Shown one piece after another: positions 37,316 to 45,899 of a stretch of DNA of 64,000 bases. Position numbers and translations under genes: made by a program. This stretch comes from Variovorax sp. YR216. Its GTDB lineage: Bacteria; Pseudomonadota; Gammaproteobacteria; Burkholderiales; Burkholderiaceae_C. Positions within the stretch are counted from its first letter, which is position 1. Every line of letters starts with the position of its first letter. The stretch is from contig NZ_FNRO01000016.1 in assembly GCF_900107745.1 (NCBI RefSeq), positions 62,001-126,000 of the forward strand, written 5' to 3'. The notes under the pieces were generated by a model. It searched no databases, was not told the DNA's origin, and worked only from the letters and a program-made list of their open reading frames with translations.

Positions 37316-39274
37316 CTATCGCGAGATCCCGTACCGTTGCATCTTGGCGTACAGCGTGCTCTTGGCGATTTGCAGCCGGCGTGCGGCCGAGGTGAGATTG
37401 CCGTCGCTGGCGCCGATGGCTCGCCGAATGAGGACTTCTTCCCCTTCTGCCATGCTGGACACCATATCGCCGGTGCCGCCAAGTACGGGCGTGGCGGCAC
37501 CGAGGCATTCCAGGAACTCGGCAGGCAGTTTGTCGCGCGTCAGGTTTGGGCCGTCGCACAGCAGCACCGCGCCCTCGATCAGGTTGCGAAGCTCGCGTAC
37601 GTTGCCCGGCCATGCGTAGGCTTGCAGGGCCCGCAGCGCATCGACGGCGATTTCCGTGGGGCCGGAGCCCTGTTCGCTGCGGAATCGCTCCAGGAAGAAG
37701 CGTGCGAGCAACTCGACATCTCCCGGTCGCTCCCGCAGCGGCGGTATGCGAAGGCTGGTCACCGCGATCCGATAGAAGAGATCCATGCGGAAGCGGCCGG
37801 CCGCGATCTCCTGGCGCAAGTCGCGATGTGTCGCGGCGACCAGCCGGAAGCTCACGCGGCGCGGCGCGTTCTCTCCAAGCCGATAGATCTCGCCCTGTTC
37901 GAGCACGCGAAGGAGATTGGGCTGCATGTCCAGTGGCATCTCGCCGATCTCGTCGAGAAACAGGGTGCCCCCGTTGGCGGCCTCGATCTTGCCGATCATC
38001 CCGCCCTTGCGGGCGCCGGTGAACGCGCCGTCGGCATAACCGAACAACTCGCTGGCCAGCAGTTCGCGTGAGAGTCCTCCGCAGTTGAGTGCAACGTACG
38101 GTCCGCCGCTGCCGCCGTGGATGCCGCGGGCGAACACTTCCTTCCCCACGCCAGTTTCCCCGAGCAGCAGCACCGGCGTGCGGGTCCGCGCGAGTTGACG
38201 GGCCTTTGCAATCGCATCGCGCAGGCCTCGATCGTCCGTGACAATGCCGGCGAAGCTGTCGGAATCGCCGCCCGTGCGGGTTGCCGACGCGGGCGCGATG
38301 CGATGGCCCACTGCCTGCCGCCGCGGGACGATCAGCAGCGTACCGAGGTGTTCGCCCTTGACCACCAGAGGCTCCAGCCACTCCGTTTGGACCCACGGCG
38401 GAAGCATGCCTTGCGCAGGTCGGCCCAGGCGTCCGGCCGCGAACTCCGGCATGCGCCGGCCGCTCGCGAGATCGATGCCGCCACCGGCCGCGTCGATCGC
38501 CAATGCCGCATGCTCGTTTGCCTTGATCGGATTGCCGCGCCGGTCGAACAGCACCACGCCGTCGTTGCAGGTCAGTCTCCCCATCGCGTGTTCGAGCAAG
38601 CGATAACGGCGCTCCATTTCGCTCGCCGCCAAACGGGTTTCGATGCGGCTGGCTGCCGTGACGACCAGTGCGAGCGTATGCCGGTTGTAGGTCTGAGACA
38701 GGCCGGATACATCCAGCACGCCGACAACCTCGCCGTCGAGTGGATGGCGCAGCACGGTTGCCGAGCAGGTCCAACGCTTGATGCCCTCGCAGAAGTGCTC
38801 GGCGCTGTGGATCTGCACCGGCTGCCCGACGGCGAGCGCGGTGCCGATCGCGTTGGTGCCGCAGATGCCCTCGGACCAGGTGACGCCGGGCATCAGGTGA
38901 ATGGTCTCGGCCGAGTCGATCGCGGGCATGTCGCCCTCGGTACTGAGAATTGTGCAGCGCGTATCGGCCAAAGCCATCAGCGTGCCAGTTTCAGCAAGGA
39001 AGTCGCGTGCGCAGGCCATGACGGGTGCGCTCGCTTCGAGCAGCTCGCGTTGGCGTTCGCGAAGCAGGTAGAGATCGCCATCGGACAGCGGTAGCGGACC
39101 GCTGCGGGCACGAGGGTCGACCTGCGCCTCGAGGCAACGCTGCCATGAGGCGTCCACCAGGGTACGCAGCGCCTCGGCGGGTCGCTCGTCGCCGGTCAGG
39201 AATGAGGCCCATGCTGCCATCACCGTGGCCTCGTCGCGCGGGTTCGAGAACAAATCCTGGCCGCTGGACGTCAT
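37316..39274 (-). CDS. acxR: Sigma-54-dependent activator of the acetone carboxylase operon (AcoR-like)
   Basis: A 652-aa enhancer-binding protein: a GAF-containing sensor half (about 75-200), then an AAA+ domain with Walker A LLGETGVGKEVF, the sigma-54 contact loop GAFTGA and a Fis-type C-terminus (NLTSAARRLQIAKSTLYAKM). The start at 39274 has GGAG eight bases upstream; the open frame adds 15 residues further out. There is no receiver domain, so it should respond directly to a ligand such as acetone or a secondary alcohol. It lies downstream of and in line with acxABC, and should act at the -24/-12 site ahead of acxA. Confidence 0.85.
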   Translation of the reverse strand: MTSSGQDLFSNPRDEATVMAAWASFLTGDERPAEALRTLVDASWQRCLEAQVDPRARSGPLPLSDGDLYLLRERQRELLEASAPVMACARDFLAETGTLMALADTRCTILSTEGDMPAIDSAETIHLMPGVTWSEGICGTNAIGTALAVGQPVQIHSAEHFCEGIKRWTCSATVLRHPLDGEVVGVLDVSGLSQTYNRHTLALVVTAASRIETRLAASEMERRYRLLEHAMGRLTCNDGVVLFDRRGNPIKANEHAALAIDAAGGGIDLASGRRMPEFAAGRLGRPAQGMLPPWVQTEWLEPLVVKGEHLGTLLIVPRRQAVGHRIAPASATRTGGDSDSFAGIVTDDRGLRDAIAKARQLARTRTPVLLLGETGVGKEVFARGIHGGSGGPYVALNCGGLSRELLASELFGYADGAFTGARKGGMIGKIEAANGGTLFLDEIGEMPLDMQPNLLRVLEQGEIYRLGENAPRRVSFRLVAATHRDLRQEIAAGRFRMDLFYRIAVTSLRIPPLRERPGDVELLARFFLERFRSEQGSGPTEIAVDALRALQAYAWPGNVRELRNLIEGAVLLCDGPNLTRDKLPAEFLECLGAATPVLGGTGDMVSSMAEGEEVLIRRAIGASDGNLTSAARRLQIAKSTLYAKMQRYGISR

Positions 39275-39367
39275 GCTGGTCTCCAATGGCCGTGTGACCC
39301 GGCCTGTGCTCATCATCATAGAGCAGGGGCGGCGCCATGCACCGCCCCGTGACTCAGCGCCGCAGCT

Positions 39368-39874
39368 TCAGTTCGCGCGTGCCGGAAGCGGCAGCTTCAC
39401 CCAATCCTTGTAGAAAGCCTCGATGTCCGGCTCGAAGTCGTGGATCACCGGGTACCAGGGCGTCGGGGCCTCGACGTCATGCATGGCCCCGCAGGTCGGG
39501 CAGTAGTACTCGCGATAGACCTGCCACTGGGTATCCGGTGCCATCAGCTTGGGATACACCTCGGTCATCGCCTCCTCGGTGTCGCGCACGTAGATGCTGG
39601 CGTGCAGCTTCCAGTTGTCGCGGTAGTCGCAGAAGACGTGGCCGCAATCGCACTGCGTCACCCATTGCAAGGTACTGGCCGATTGCACGATATAGAGGTG
39701 CGGGCCGAGCGGCAGGATGATGCGGTCCTTGAAGCCGACCCGGGCTTGCAAGGCGGCGAGGTACTGCTCGAAGCGGCCGTGGTCCTTGGGCATGGAGAGC
39801 ATGCGGAAGGTGGTTTCCCAGTCGAGGGAACCGTCGACCAGATGCGCGACCTGTTCGTTGGTGTAGTTGGACAT
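39368..39874 (-). CDS. acxC: Acetone carboxylase, gamma subunit
   Basis: A 168-aa small subunit of the alpha2beta2gamma2 acetone carboxylase. Cys residues in WVTQCDCGHVFCDYRDNW and YYCPTCGAMHDVE form a likely metal site. It follows acxB by 23 bases. The start MSNYTNEQVAHLVDGSLDWE agrees with the family N-terminus. Confidence 0.9.
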   Translation of the reverse strand: MSNYTNEQVAHLVDGSLDWETTFRMLSMPKDHGRFEQYLAALQARVGFKDRIILPLGPHLYIVQSASTLQWVTQCDCGHVFCDYRDNWKLHASIYVRDTEEAMTEVYPKLMAPDTQWQVYREYYCPTCGAMHDVEAPTPWYPVIHDFEPDIEAFYKDWVKLPLPARAN

Positions 39875-39897
39875 TTCGTGACTCCTTGATGGCGTGA

Positions 39898-42222
39898 TTA
39901 CTCTTCGACCTGAACGACGGTCTTGACGTCGGGCAGCAGCGACAGGTCCATGCGGTGCTTGGCGCCGTAGGACGGCACGCCCAGTTCCTCTTCGAGCAGC
40001 TTCCAGTCGTCCGGCAGGCTCCAGAAGTCCTTGAACTGCCGCGTGAACTTCTCGGACAGCGCGAAGCTGGTGGCGAACATGTGCTGGACCTGGGTCGAGG
40101 CATGCTTGTTGAGGATGCGCTCGCGCTCTTCCTTCATCCATTCACGGGTAGGAACCGAGCGGGCCAGACGTTCCTTGCGGATTTCGGCGCGACGCGCCTG
40201 CGTCTTGGCCGCGTCCACGGTGTACACCCCTTGGGCGTCCTGCGTGAAGACGGCGCCGTACACCTTCTGCGCATATTCCGGCAGCAGGAATTTCTGGTTG
40301 AGGTCCGCCTCGATGGCCTTCGGCTCGCGGTCGATCGGATCACCAAACCCCGGGCCACCACGCAAGTAGTTCAAGTACAGGTCGTGGTTGGCATAGCAGT
40401 CTTCGGTGGTGATGCACTGCTTGTCCCGCTTGACCTCGGCCGTCGCGTTGAGGTGGTTCTCGTAGTCCGGACGGCTCGGATCGAGGTCGCCGCCCAGCGG
40501 AAGGGAGTCGCCTTGCGCAATGCGCTTGTCAAGCCCGGTGCTGTGCGCTTCGAAGCGATAGCCTGTGGCCGAGGGGTAGCCGCCCATCATTCCCCAGTCG
40601 CTGTTCATGAAGCCATTGCCCATGAAGAACATGGTCCAGTCCTGGGCGTTCCAGACCATGCGCAGCGTCTCGAAGCCGCAGCCCCCGCGGTACTTGCCGT
40701 AGCCGCCCGAATTGGCCTTGACGTTGCGACCCAGGTAGAGCAGCGGCTCGGCCATTTCCCAGATCTCGATGTCCCCCATGTCGCCTTCGGGGTTCCAGAT
40801 GGCCGCCGCATGGTTGAGACCATCCTTGACCGCGCAGGCACCCGTACCGCACGAGCTTGCCTCGAAGCTGTTCACCGCATGGATCTCGCCGTCCTGGTTG
40901 ATGCCGCCGCCCTGCAGCCAGTTCGAGGTGTTGGCATTGCCGGCGTTGACCTCTTCCAGGTAGCCCCGGCTGAAATAGGACTGGCCCAGGCCCCGCCAGA
41001 GCGCCGCCCAGCCGGAGACCAGGAAGTGCCAGGCATAGGCGTGGCCCGTGCGGCGGTCGTCCGGATTGCACCAGGTGCCCTTGGGCAGGCGGAATTCGGT
41101 CGCGAAGTAGGCGCCGTCGTTGATGCGCTGGGTCGGCACGAGGGTCTGGCACATCATGACCCAGATGCCCGACGTGAAGGCCACCTGGTGGGCGTTGAAG
41201 GTATGCCATCCCCAGCGGCTCGCGCCTTCGAAGTCGAGGCGCCACTTGCCGTCGGGCCTGATCGTCATCTCGACCGGCGAGTGCATGATCGAGTCGAGCT
41301 TGGCGAAGGCGTTGGAGACCTGCACGTCCTCGTGCTTGTAGGGCACGTCGACGAAGGAGACCTTGCGGTACTTGCCGGGCAAGGTCATCGCCTTGATCCG
41401 GCTCTGCAGGCCGCGGCGACCCTCCTCGATGACCTCGTAGGCGAACTTCTCGTAGGCCTCGATGCCGTCGGCCCGGATCACTTCCTCGACGAGGTCGCGG
41501 ATCATGTGGCAACCGGCGATCCGGGTCCGCTCGTCGAGGATCCAGTACTTCGGAGTGCGCACCGAGCGCTGCGACTCGTGCAGCCAGTCGCGCAACGGCT
41601 CGTCGTTCACGCCGGTCTTGCGGCAGGTGATCATGTAGCCGTCGCCGAAGCGCTGCGTCTGACCTGTGGACATCGAGCCCGGCGTCACCGAGCCGGTGTC
41701 GATGACGTGCGTGACGCCGCCGACCCAGCCGATCAGCCTGTCTTCCCAGAAGATCGGCACGATGGTGGCGATGTCGCAGGGGTGGACGTTGCCGATCGAG
41801 CAGTCGTTGTTGGTGAACATGTCACCGGGATTGATGCCGGGGTTGGCCTCCCAGTTGTTCTCGATCATGTACTTGATCGCCGCCCCCATCGTGCCCACGT
41901 GGATGATGATGCCGGTCGAGGTCAGCACGCAGTCGCCCACGGCGTTGTAGAGCGTGAAGCAGAGTTCGCCTTCCTGCTCGACGATGGGGCTCGCGGCGAT
42001 CTTCTTGGCAGTCTCGCGGGCATGGACCAGGCCGCCGCGAAGCTTGGAGAACAGCTTCTCGTAGCCGATCGGATCGCTGTCGCGGAATTCAAGCTTCCTG
42101 AGGCCGTTGTAGTGGCCGGTGGACTGGGTGCGCTCGATGATGCCGTCGCGGCACTCCTTCAGGGTCTGGCCGTTCTTCAGCAGATCGGCAAAGCCGATTT
42201 CCTTGTTGCTCATCATGTTCAT
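39898..42222 (-). CDS. acxB: Acetone carboxylase, alpha subunit (hydantoinase B family)
   Basis: A 774-aa subunit of the enzyme that carboxylates acetone to acetoacetate with ATP and bicarbonate. Family segments include GGLVHARETAKKIAASPIVE, NPGDMFTNNDCSIGNVHPCD and YLNYLRGGPGFGDPIDRE. The start at 42222 has GGAGACC upstream; a longer open frame overlaps acxA and is a shadow. The length matches known AcxB (near 776 aa). Confidence 0.93.
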   Translation of the reverse strand: MNMMSNKEIGFADLLKNGQTLKECRDGIIERTQSTGHYNGLRKLEFRDSDPIGYEKLFSKLRGGLVHARETAKKIAASPIVEQEGELCFTLYNAVGDCVLTSTGIIIHVGTMGAAIKYMIENNWEANPGINPGDMFTNNDCSIGNVHPCDIATIVPIFWEDRLIGWVGGVTHVIDTGSVTPGSMSTGQTQRFGDGYMITCRKTGVNDEPLRDWLHESQRSVRTPKYWILDERTRIAGCHMIRDLVEEVIRADGIEAYEKFAYEVIEEGRRGLQSRIKAMTLPGKYRKVSFVDVPYKHEDVQVSNAFAKLDSIMHSPVEMTIRPDGKWRLDFEGASRWGWHTFNAHQVAFTSGIWVMMCQTLVPTQRINDGAYFATEFRLPKGTWCNPDDRRTGHAYAWHFLVSGWAALWRGLGQSYFSRGYLEEVNAGNANTSNWLQGGGINQDGEIHAVNSFEASSCGTGACAVKDGLNHAAAIWNPEGDMGDIEIWEMAEPLLYLGRNVKANSGGYGKYRGGCGFETLRMVWNAQDWTMFFMGNGFMNSDWGMMGGYPSATGYRFEAHSTGLDKRIAQGDSLPLGGDLDPSRPDYENHLNATAEVKRDKQCITTEDCYANHDLYLNYLRGGPGFGDPIDREPKAIEADLNQKFLLPEYAQKVYGAVFTQDAQGVYTVDAAKTQARRAEIRKERLARSVPTREWMKEERERILNKHASTQVQHMFATSFALSEKFTRQFKDFWSLPDDWKLLEEELGVPSYGAKHRMDLSLLPDVKTVVQVEE

Positions 42223-42233
42223 GGCGGGTCTCC

Positions 42234-44378
42234 TTAATTGACTTCCTTGAGGTGGAACAGGCGGTGCTTGTCGACCGTCGTCTCGAAACCATCCGGCACG
42301 ACGAAGGTGGTGGCGTCGGATTCGATGATGGCGGGGCCCACGATGTGGTTTCCTGCCTTGAGCGCTTCCATCTTCCAGAGCGCGGCATCCACCCACTTCT
42401 TGTGGCGATAGAAGGGGCGGGTGCCGAGATAGGCCTCCTGGGGCGGCGTCGGACCGCCGACGGGGTCTTCCGGCAGCACCGGCTTCTGTGTGACGACCAT
42501 GCCGCGCAGGATGGCGCCGGTGATCGAGAAGCCCAGTTCCGGCGAGCGGGCGGAGCTCGCATAGACGCGGCCGTAGGTGGTCTCGAAGGCATCCGCGATC
42601 CGGTCCCAGTCGGCGGCGGAGGCGGCACTCGTCACCGGCGAAACGATCTCCAGATCGTTGAGCTGGCCCATGTACTGCATCTTGTAGCCGGGGATCAGGA
42701 TGACGTCCTGCGGCTTGTAGCCGTTGAGGACGAACTCCTCGATGACCTTGACGGCCAGCTCGGACCAAGCCGACTGCAGGGTCCTGCAGGCGGCTTCCTT
42801 GTCCGCATCGGGTGCGTGCTGGGCAACGCCGAGGTCCACCGACTTGTCGTAGCGGTACTCGAAGTCGGCGCAGGCGCAGCCAAAGGCCGAGAAGCCTGCG
42901 GCCCAGGCGGGTACGACGACATCCTTGAAGCCGACGCCCTCGGTGTAGCCGTAGGTGTGCACCGGACCCGCGCCGCCGTACGAGAAGCAGGTGAACTCGG
43001 CCGGGTTGTAGCCCTTGGCGCTGATGTTGGCGCGCAGGTACTCGGACAGGGTGAGGTCGAGCAACTCGATGACCCCGGCGGCGGCATCCTCCACCGACAG
43101 GCCGAGCGGATCGGCGATCTGCGCCTTGATGTGCTGGCGGGCGCGCTCGACGTCGAGCTTGATGGCTCCGCCCAGGAAGTTGTCCGGGTTGAGGTAGCCG
43201 AGCACCACGTGGCAGTCGGAGACCGAGACCGTATCGAGGCCGCTTTCCGGCCAGCAGGTGCCCACGCGATAGCCGGCCGAGTCCGGGCCGAGCTTGATCG
43301 ACTTGCTGTAGGGATCGAGGCGCACGAAGCTGCCGGCGCCGGCGCCGACCGAATCCATGGCGACGAGCGGCAGGGAGAGCACCAGGCGCGCCATGTCCGG
43401 GTCGGACTTGATCGCGAAATTGCCCTTCGTGATCAGCGCCACGTCGAAGCTGGTGCCGCCGATGTCGGAACAGGCGACGTTCTCGTCGCCGAGGGCTTCG
43501 CCCAGCAGCCTGGAGCCGATGACGCCGCCGATCGGGCCCGAGACGATGGTGCGGGCCAGCTCCTTCGCCTTCCAGCTGATGGTGCCGCCGTGGGTGGCCA
43601 TGACGCGCAGGTCGAACTTGGCGCCGTGCTTCTTGAGACGGTCGCTGACCTTCTTCAGCGTCTGGCGCGAGGGTTCGGCGCCGTAAGCCTCCAGGATGGT
43701 GGTGTTCATCCGGTGGCTTTCCTTGCGCGACGGGTAGTAGTCGACGGACGCGAAGACCGGGATGTCGACCTTGAGCCGCTTGAGTTCCTCGCGCACGATG
43801 TCGCGGGCACGCAGCTCGCTGGCTTCATTCTTGTGGGACTGCAGCAGGCAGATGACGATGGCCTGCGAGCCGGCGTCGACCAGCTCGCGCGTGGCCCGGC
43901 GGACCTCGTCTTCGCGCAGGGGAATGACCACCTTGCCCTGCACGTCCGTGCGTTCGGTGACGCCGCGTGTGCGCGAGACGGGCACCAGCGGCTCGTCGTA
44001 GCGATGGGTGTTGAGGTGGATGCGGTCTTCCAGCGCGTAGCCGAGATAGCTCTGCAGGGCCCGCCCCATGGCGTGGATCTGCTCGAAGCCCCGATTGCAG
44101 ATGAGGCCGACGTCGAGCCCCTTGCGCATCAGGATGCGGTTGAGCATGGCCGTGCCGGAATAGACGCAGGTCACAAGTTCCGGATAGACGTCATCGACGT
44201 CCCTGTTCCAGTGGGCGAGGGCGTCCCGCGACGAGTTGTAGATCGCCAGCGATTCGTCGCCCGGATTGCTCTGCGCCTTGCCGACGACGAAGCGGCCGTC
44301 GGAGCGGACGAAAAAGGTGTCGGTCATCGTGCCGCCGGCATCGATGCCCATCACCTGCACCTGTGATTGCACTTCCAT
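42234..44378 (-). CDS. acxA: Acetone carboxylase, beta subunit (hydantoinase A family)
   Basis: A 714-aa ATP-using subunit with the actin-like/hydantoinase-A fold. The N-terminal phosphate loop is VMGIDAGGTMTDTFFV; later blocks are DIGGTSFDVALI and CFSYGGAGPVHTYGY. It is first in the acxABC run and starts 63 bases from the predicted sigma-54 -12 element. The start at 44378 is preferred (GGAGACC upstream) over an in-frame start 22 codons earlier. Confidence 0.93.
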   Translation of the reverse strand: MEVQSQVQVMGIDAGGTMTDTFFVRSDGRFVVGKAQSNPGDESLAIYNSSRDALAHWNRDVDDVYPELVTCVYSGTAMLNRILMRKGLDVGLICNRGFEQIHAMGRALQSYLGYALEDRIHLNTHRYDEPLVPVSRTRGVTERTDVQGKVVIPLREDEVRRATRELVDAGSQAIVICLLQSHKNEASELRARDIVREELKRLKVDIPVFASVDYYPSRKESHRMNTTILEAYGAEPSRQTLKKVSDRLKKHGAKFDLRVMATHGGTISWKAKELARTIVSGPIGGVIGSRLLGEALGDENVACSDIGGTSFDVALITKGNFAIKSDPDMARLVLSLPLVAMDSVGAGAGSFVRLDPYSKSIKLGPDSAGYRVGTCWPESGLDTVSVSDCHVVLGYLNPDNFLGGAIKLDVERARQHIKAQIADPLGLSVEDAAAGVIELLDLTLSEYLRANISAKGYNPAEFTCFSYGGAGPVHTYGYTEGVGFKDVVVPAWAAGFSAFGCACADFEYRYDKSVDLGVAQHAPDADKEAACRTLQSAWSELAVKVIEEFVLNGYKPQDVILIPGYKMQYMGQLNDLEIVSPVTSAASAADWDRIADAFETTYGRVYASSARSPELGFSITGAILRGMVVTQKPVLPEDPVGGPTPPQEAYLGTRPFYRHKKWVDAALWKMEALKAGNHIVGPAIIESDATTFVVPDGFETTVDKHRLFHLKEVN

Positions 44379-44440
44379 GGGTGGGTCTCCTGAAGCAAAT
44401 GGATCGGATGAGCGAGCAGTGCGCTCGCGTCTTCCTTTCC

Positions 44441-44455
44441 GCATCGGCCATGCCA
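44441..44455 (-). promoter_or_regulatory. Candidate sigma-54 promoter of acxABC
   Basis: On the minus strand TGGCATGGCCGATGC matches TGGCAC-N5-TTGC except C to T at the sixth base and T to A in the -12 box, with the exact GG-N10-GC spacing. It lies 63 bases ahead of acxA, and the operon ends with a sigma-54 activator. Confidence 0.6.
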
Positions 44456-44567
44456 GTGGGAGGCCAGCACCTTGCCGACCGATGCAAGTGCTTGATTTAC
44501 AAGGAGGTGCCTCGGGTTTACGAGGGTGCCGTGCGCGTTTTGATCACAGACTCACGACCGTTCGATT

Positions 44568-44585
44568 TCCGGTCGGACGACCGGA
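44568..44585 (-). promoter_or_regulatory. Dyad, candidate activator site for acxABC
   Basis: Perfect 8-bp dyad TCCGGTCG-GA-CGACCGGA, 115-130 bases upstream of the -24/-12 element. A half-related CGACCG lies just outside at about 44556. Position and symmetry fit an enhancer site for the AcoR-like regulator; assignment is inference. Confidence 0.5.
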
Positions 44586-44706
44586 TTTCGGACGCTCGCG
44601 AGAGGGCGCGTATCCGTGTGCGCCCCCGTACGCGAGCTGGCATGAGCTATGCGGGGTAGTGCTCGAGCGGTGGCGCAGGCCGCCGCAGCTTCAGAAGGAG
44701 CAAGCC

Positions 44707-44916
44707 ATGAGCACGGAGACAATCCATCGAGCCGGTTTCGAGTTGCGTTACCAGTCCTTATTCAATCCGGGACGCGCCCTTGCTTTTCCATGCGACGCGG
44801 ACGGAAGGGTCGACATGGATGCGCTCGGCAAGGCCGCTTTCAACAACTACCTCTACGCGCGCGCATTTGTGGGCCGGGAGTTCCACGCGCCTTCTGTGCG
44901 ACGTGTGCAACATTGA
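44707..44916 (+). CDS. Small conserved-looking protein (69 aa), divergent from acx
   Basis: ATG 44707 follows an AGAAGGAG site. The 69-aa product (STETIHRAGFELRYQSLFNP, then GRALAFPCDADGRVDMDALG, NYLYARAFVGREF) has the composition of a real soluble protein and resembles short hypothetical proteins common in Burkholderiales. It is transcribed away from acxABC. The last residues SVRRVQH may be altered, since the next DNA is degenerate. Function unknown. Confidence 0.65.
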   Translation: MSTETIHRAGFELRYQSLFNPGRALAFPCDADGRVDMDALGKAAFNNYLYARAFVGREFHAPSVRRVQH

Positions 44917-44978
44917 CCTGAGGCAGGTATGGGCGAGAAGCCGCGATGGACCGCTGACAAGCGCTTCGATTCGGTCGG

Positions 44979-45113
44979 CTTCGCCTTGGCGCTATGCGAG
45001 GGCGTGGACGAAGGAGTAGGCGTCGGTGCGCTGCAGGAGTGTGGCCGAGGCGATCGCTGAGCACGGCGCATATCCGTGGCCTGGAGGAGGGCGCGGTCTG
45101 GCTTGCCCTTAGG
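44979..45113 (-). pseudogene. Decayed copy of the nearby integrase gene
   Basis: Plus-strand sequence here aligns with 46300-46442 inside the intact integrase: shared words include GGACGAAGGA, GCGCTGCAGG, GCCGAGGCGATC and GCTTGCCCTT, in the same order and orientation. Minus-strand pieces read PKGKPDRALL and IASATLLQRTDAYSFVHALA, equivalent to KGKRDRALL and IASATLENLQRIDAESFVYT in the intact protein. Frameshifts and a stop make it non-functional. Confidence 0.75.
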
Positions 45114-45153
45114 AATTTGTCGCAGCGCTGCCCGCAGCAACTGCGATGTGTAT

Positions 45154-45465
45154 TCAGTGGTAGTCGTCTTCTCTTTGGTGCCGGATCGCTGAAACCACAA
45201 CTTCCCGATCGCTCACGATATGAAACAGGGCGACGTATCCCGCTGCACCGAATGGAATGACGAGTTCGCGTTCGAGCCGGTCATCGGCAGCAATGCGACA
45301 AGTGAACGGGTTGCTCTCAAGGATGCCGAACTCTCTTCGGATGGCCGCCAGCGCGCGAACTGGCAAGTCCAGGTCCCCGCGCTCGAGCGCCATGTCAATG
45401 AGGAAGCTCTCGAGTCGCTGCAGATCCTCGATTGCTTCGTAGGTCAGGCTGACCGTGTAGGTCAC
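45154..45465 (-). CDS. RelE/ParE-family toxin
   Basis: A 103-aa ParE/RelE-fold toxin (VSLTYEAIEDLQRLESFLID at the N-terminus, YVALFHIVSDREVVVSAIRH at the C-terminus). It overlaps its antitoxin gene by four bases. Fold members inhibit gyrase or cleave mRNA; which applies here cannot be read from sequence. Confidence 0.85.
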   Translation of the reverse strand: MTYTVSLTYEAIEDLQRLESFLIDMALERGDLDLPVRALAAIRREFGILESNPFTCRIAADDRLERELVIPFGAAGYVALFHIVSDREVVVSAIRHQREDDYH

Positions 45466-45761
45466 GGCTGGCGCTTGGAAGCGCGAGTTCGTTGTCGCTC
45501 AACAGCAAGCTGCGCATCGAGTCGTTCCTGCATCGCTCCAAGCACTTCCGTCGCGGCAAAGTACTGCCCAGTCTCGCGTGCACGCGCCAACGACGCACGG
45601 CCTCGAGCAATGAATTCCTGTTGGGCCCGCCGGCGCTGGGCGGCTTGGACAGCCGCTTGCTCGACGAATTGCGAAAGCGTTTCCCCTTCGTGCAGGACAC
45701 TTTCTATCTGATTTCGCACGGATGGCGTCACCCGCACTGGGGGCAATTGAGCGCTTTTCAT
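45462..45761 (-). CDS. Antitoxin of the ParE-like pair (YlcI/YnfO-like)
   Basis: A 99-aa antitoxin: the N-terminal DNA-binding part PPVRVTPSVRNQIESVLHEG, then a helical region FVEQAAVQAAQRRRAQQEFI and GQYFAATEVLGAMQERL. Start at 45761 (MKSAQLPP) is preferred over an in-frame start six codons upstream. It precedes and overlaps the toxin gene. Confidence 0.8.
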   Translation of the reverse strand: MKSAQLPPVRVTPSVRNQIESVLHEGETLSQFVEQAAVQAAQRRRAQQEFIARGRASLARARETGQYFAATEVLGAMQERLDAQLAVERQRTRASKRQP

Positions 45762-45899
45762 GAGCACATTGTAGTGCATTTGCTATGCAGTAGCGAACTG
45801 GAGCTACGCGACGGATATGCTGCCTTGCGCCTTCGTATTCCGCCGCGGAGGTGGAGTGGGCGTCCGGCCCACTTGTTTTGCGCCTGCCCGGCGTGTCGC

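Noticed and set aside
39955..44366. Two plus-strand frames of over 700 codons opposite acxB and acxA
   Set aside because: Antisense shadows of the acetone carboxylase genes, low-complexity translations without motifs.
44505..44515. Alternative -24/-12 match (GGCACCTCCTTGT, minus strand) ahead of acxA
   Set aside because: Spacing between GG and the -12 dinucleotide is nine rather than ten and the GC is GT; the site at 44441-44455 is better.
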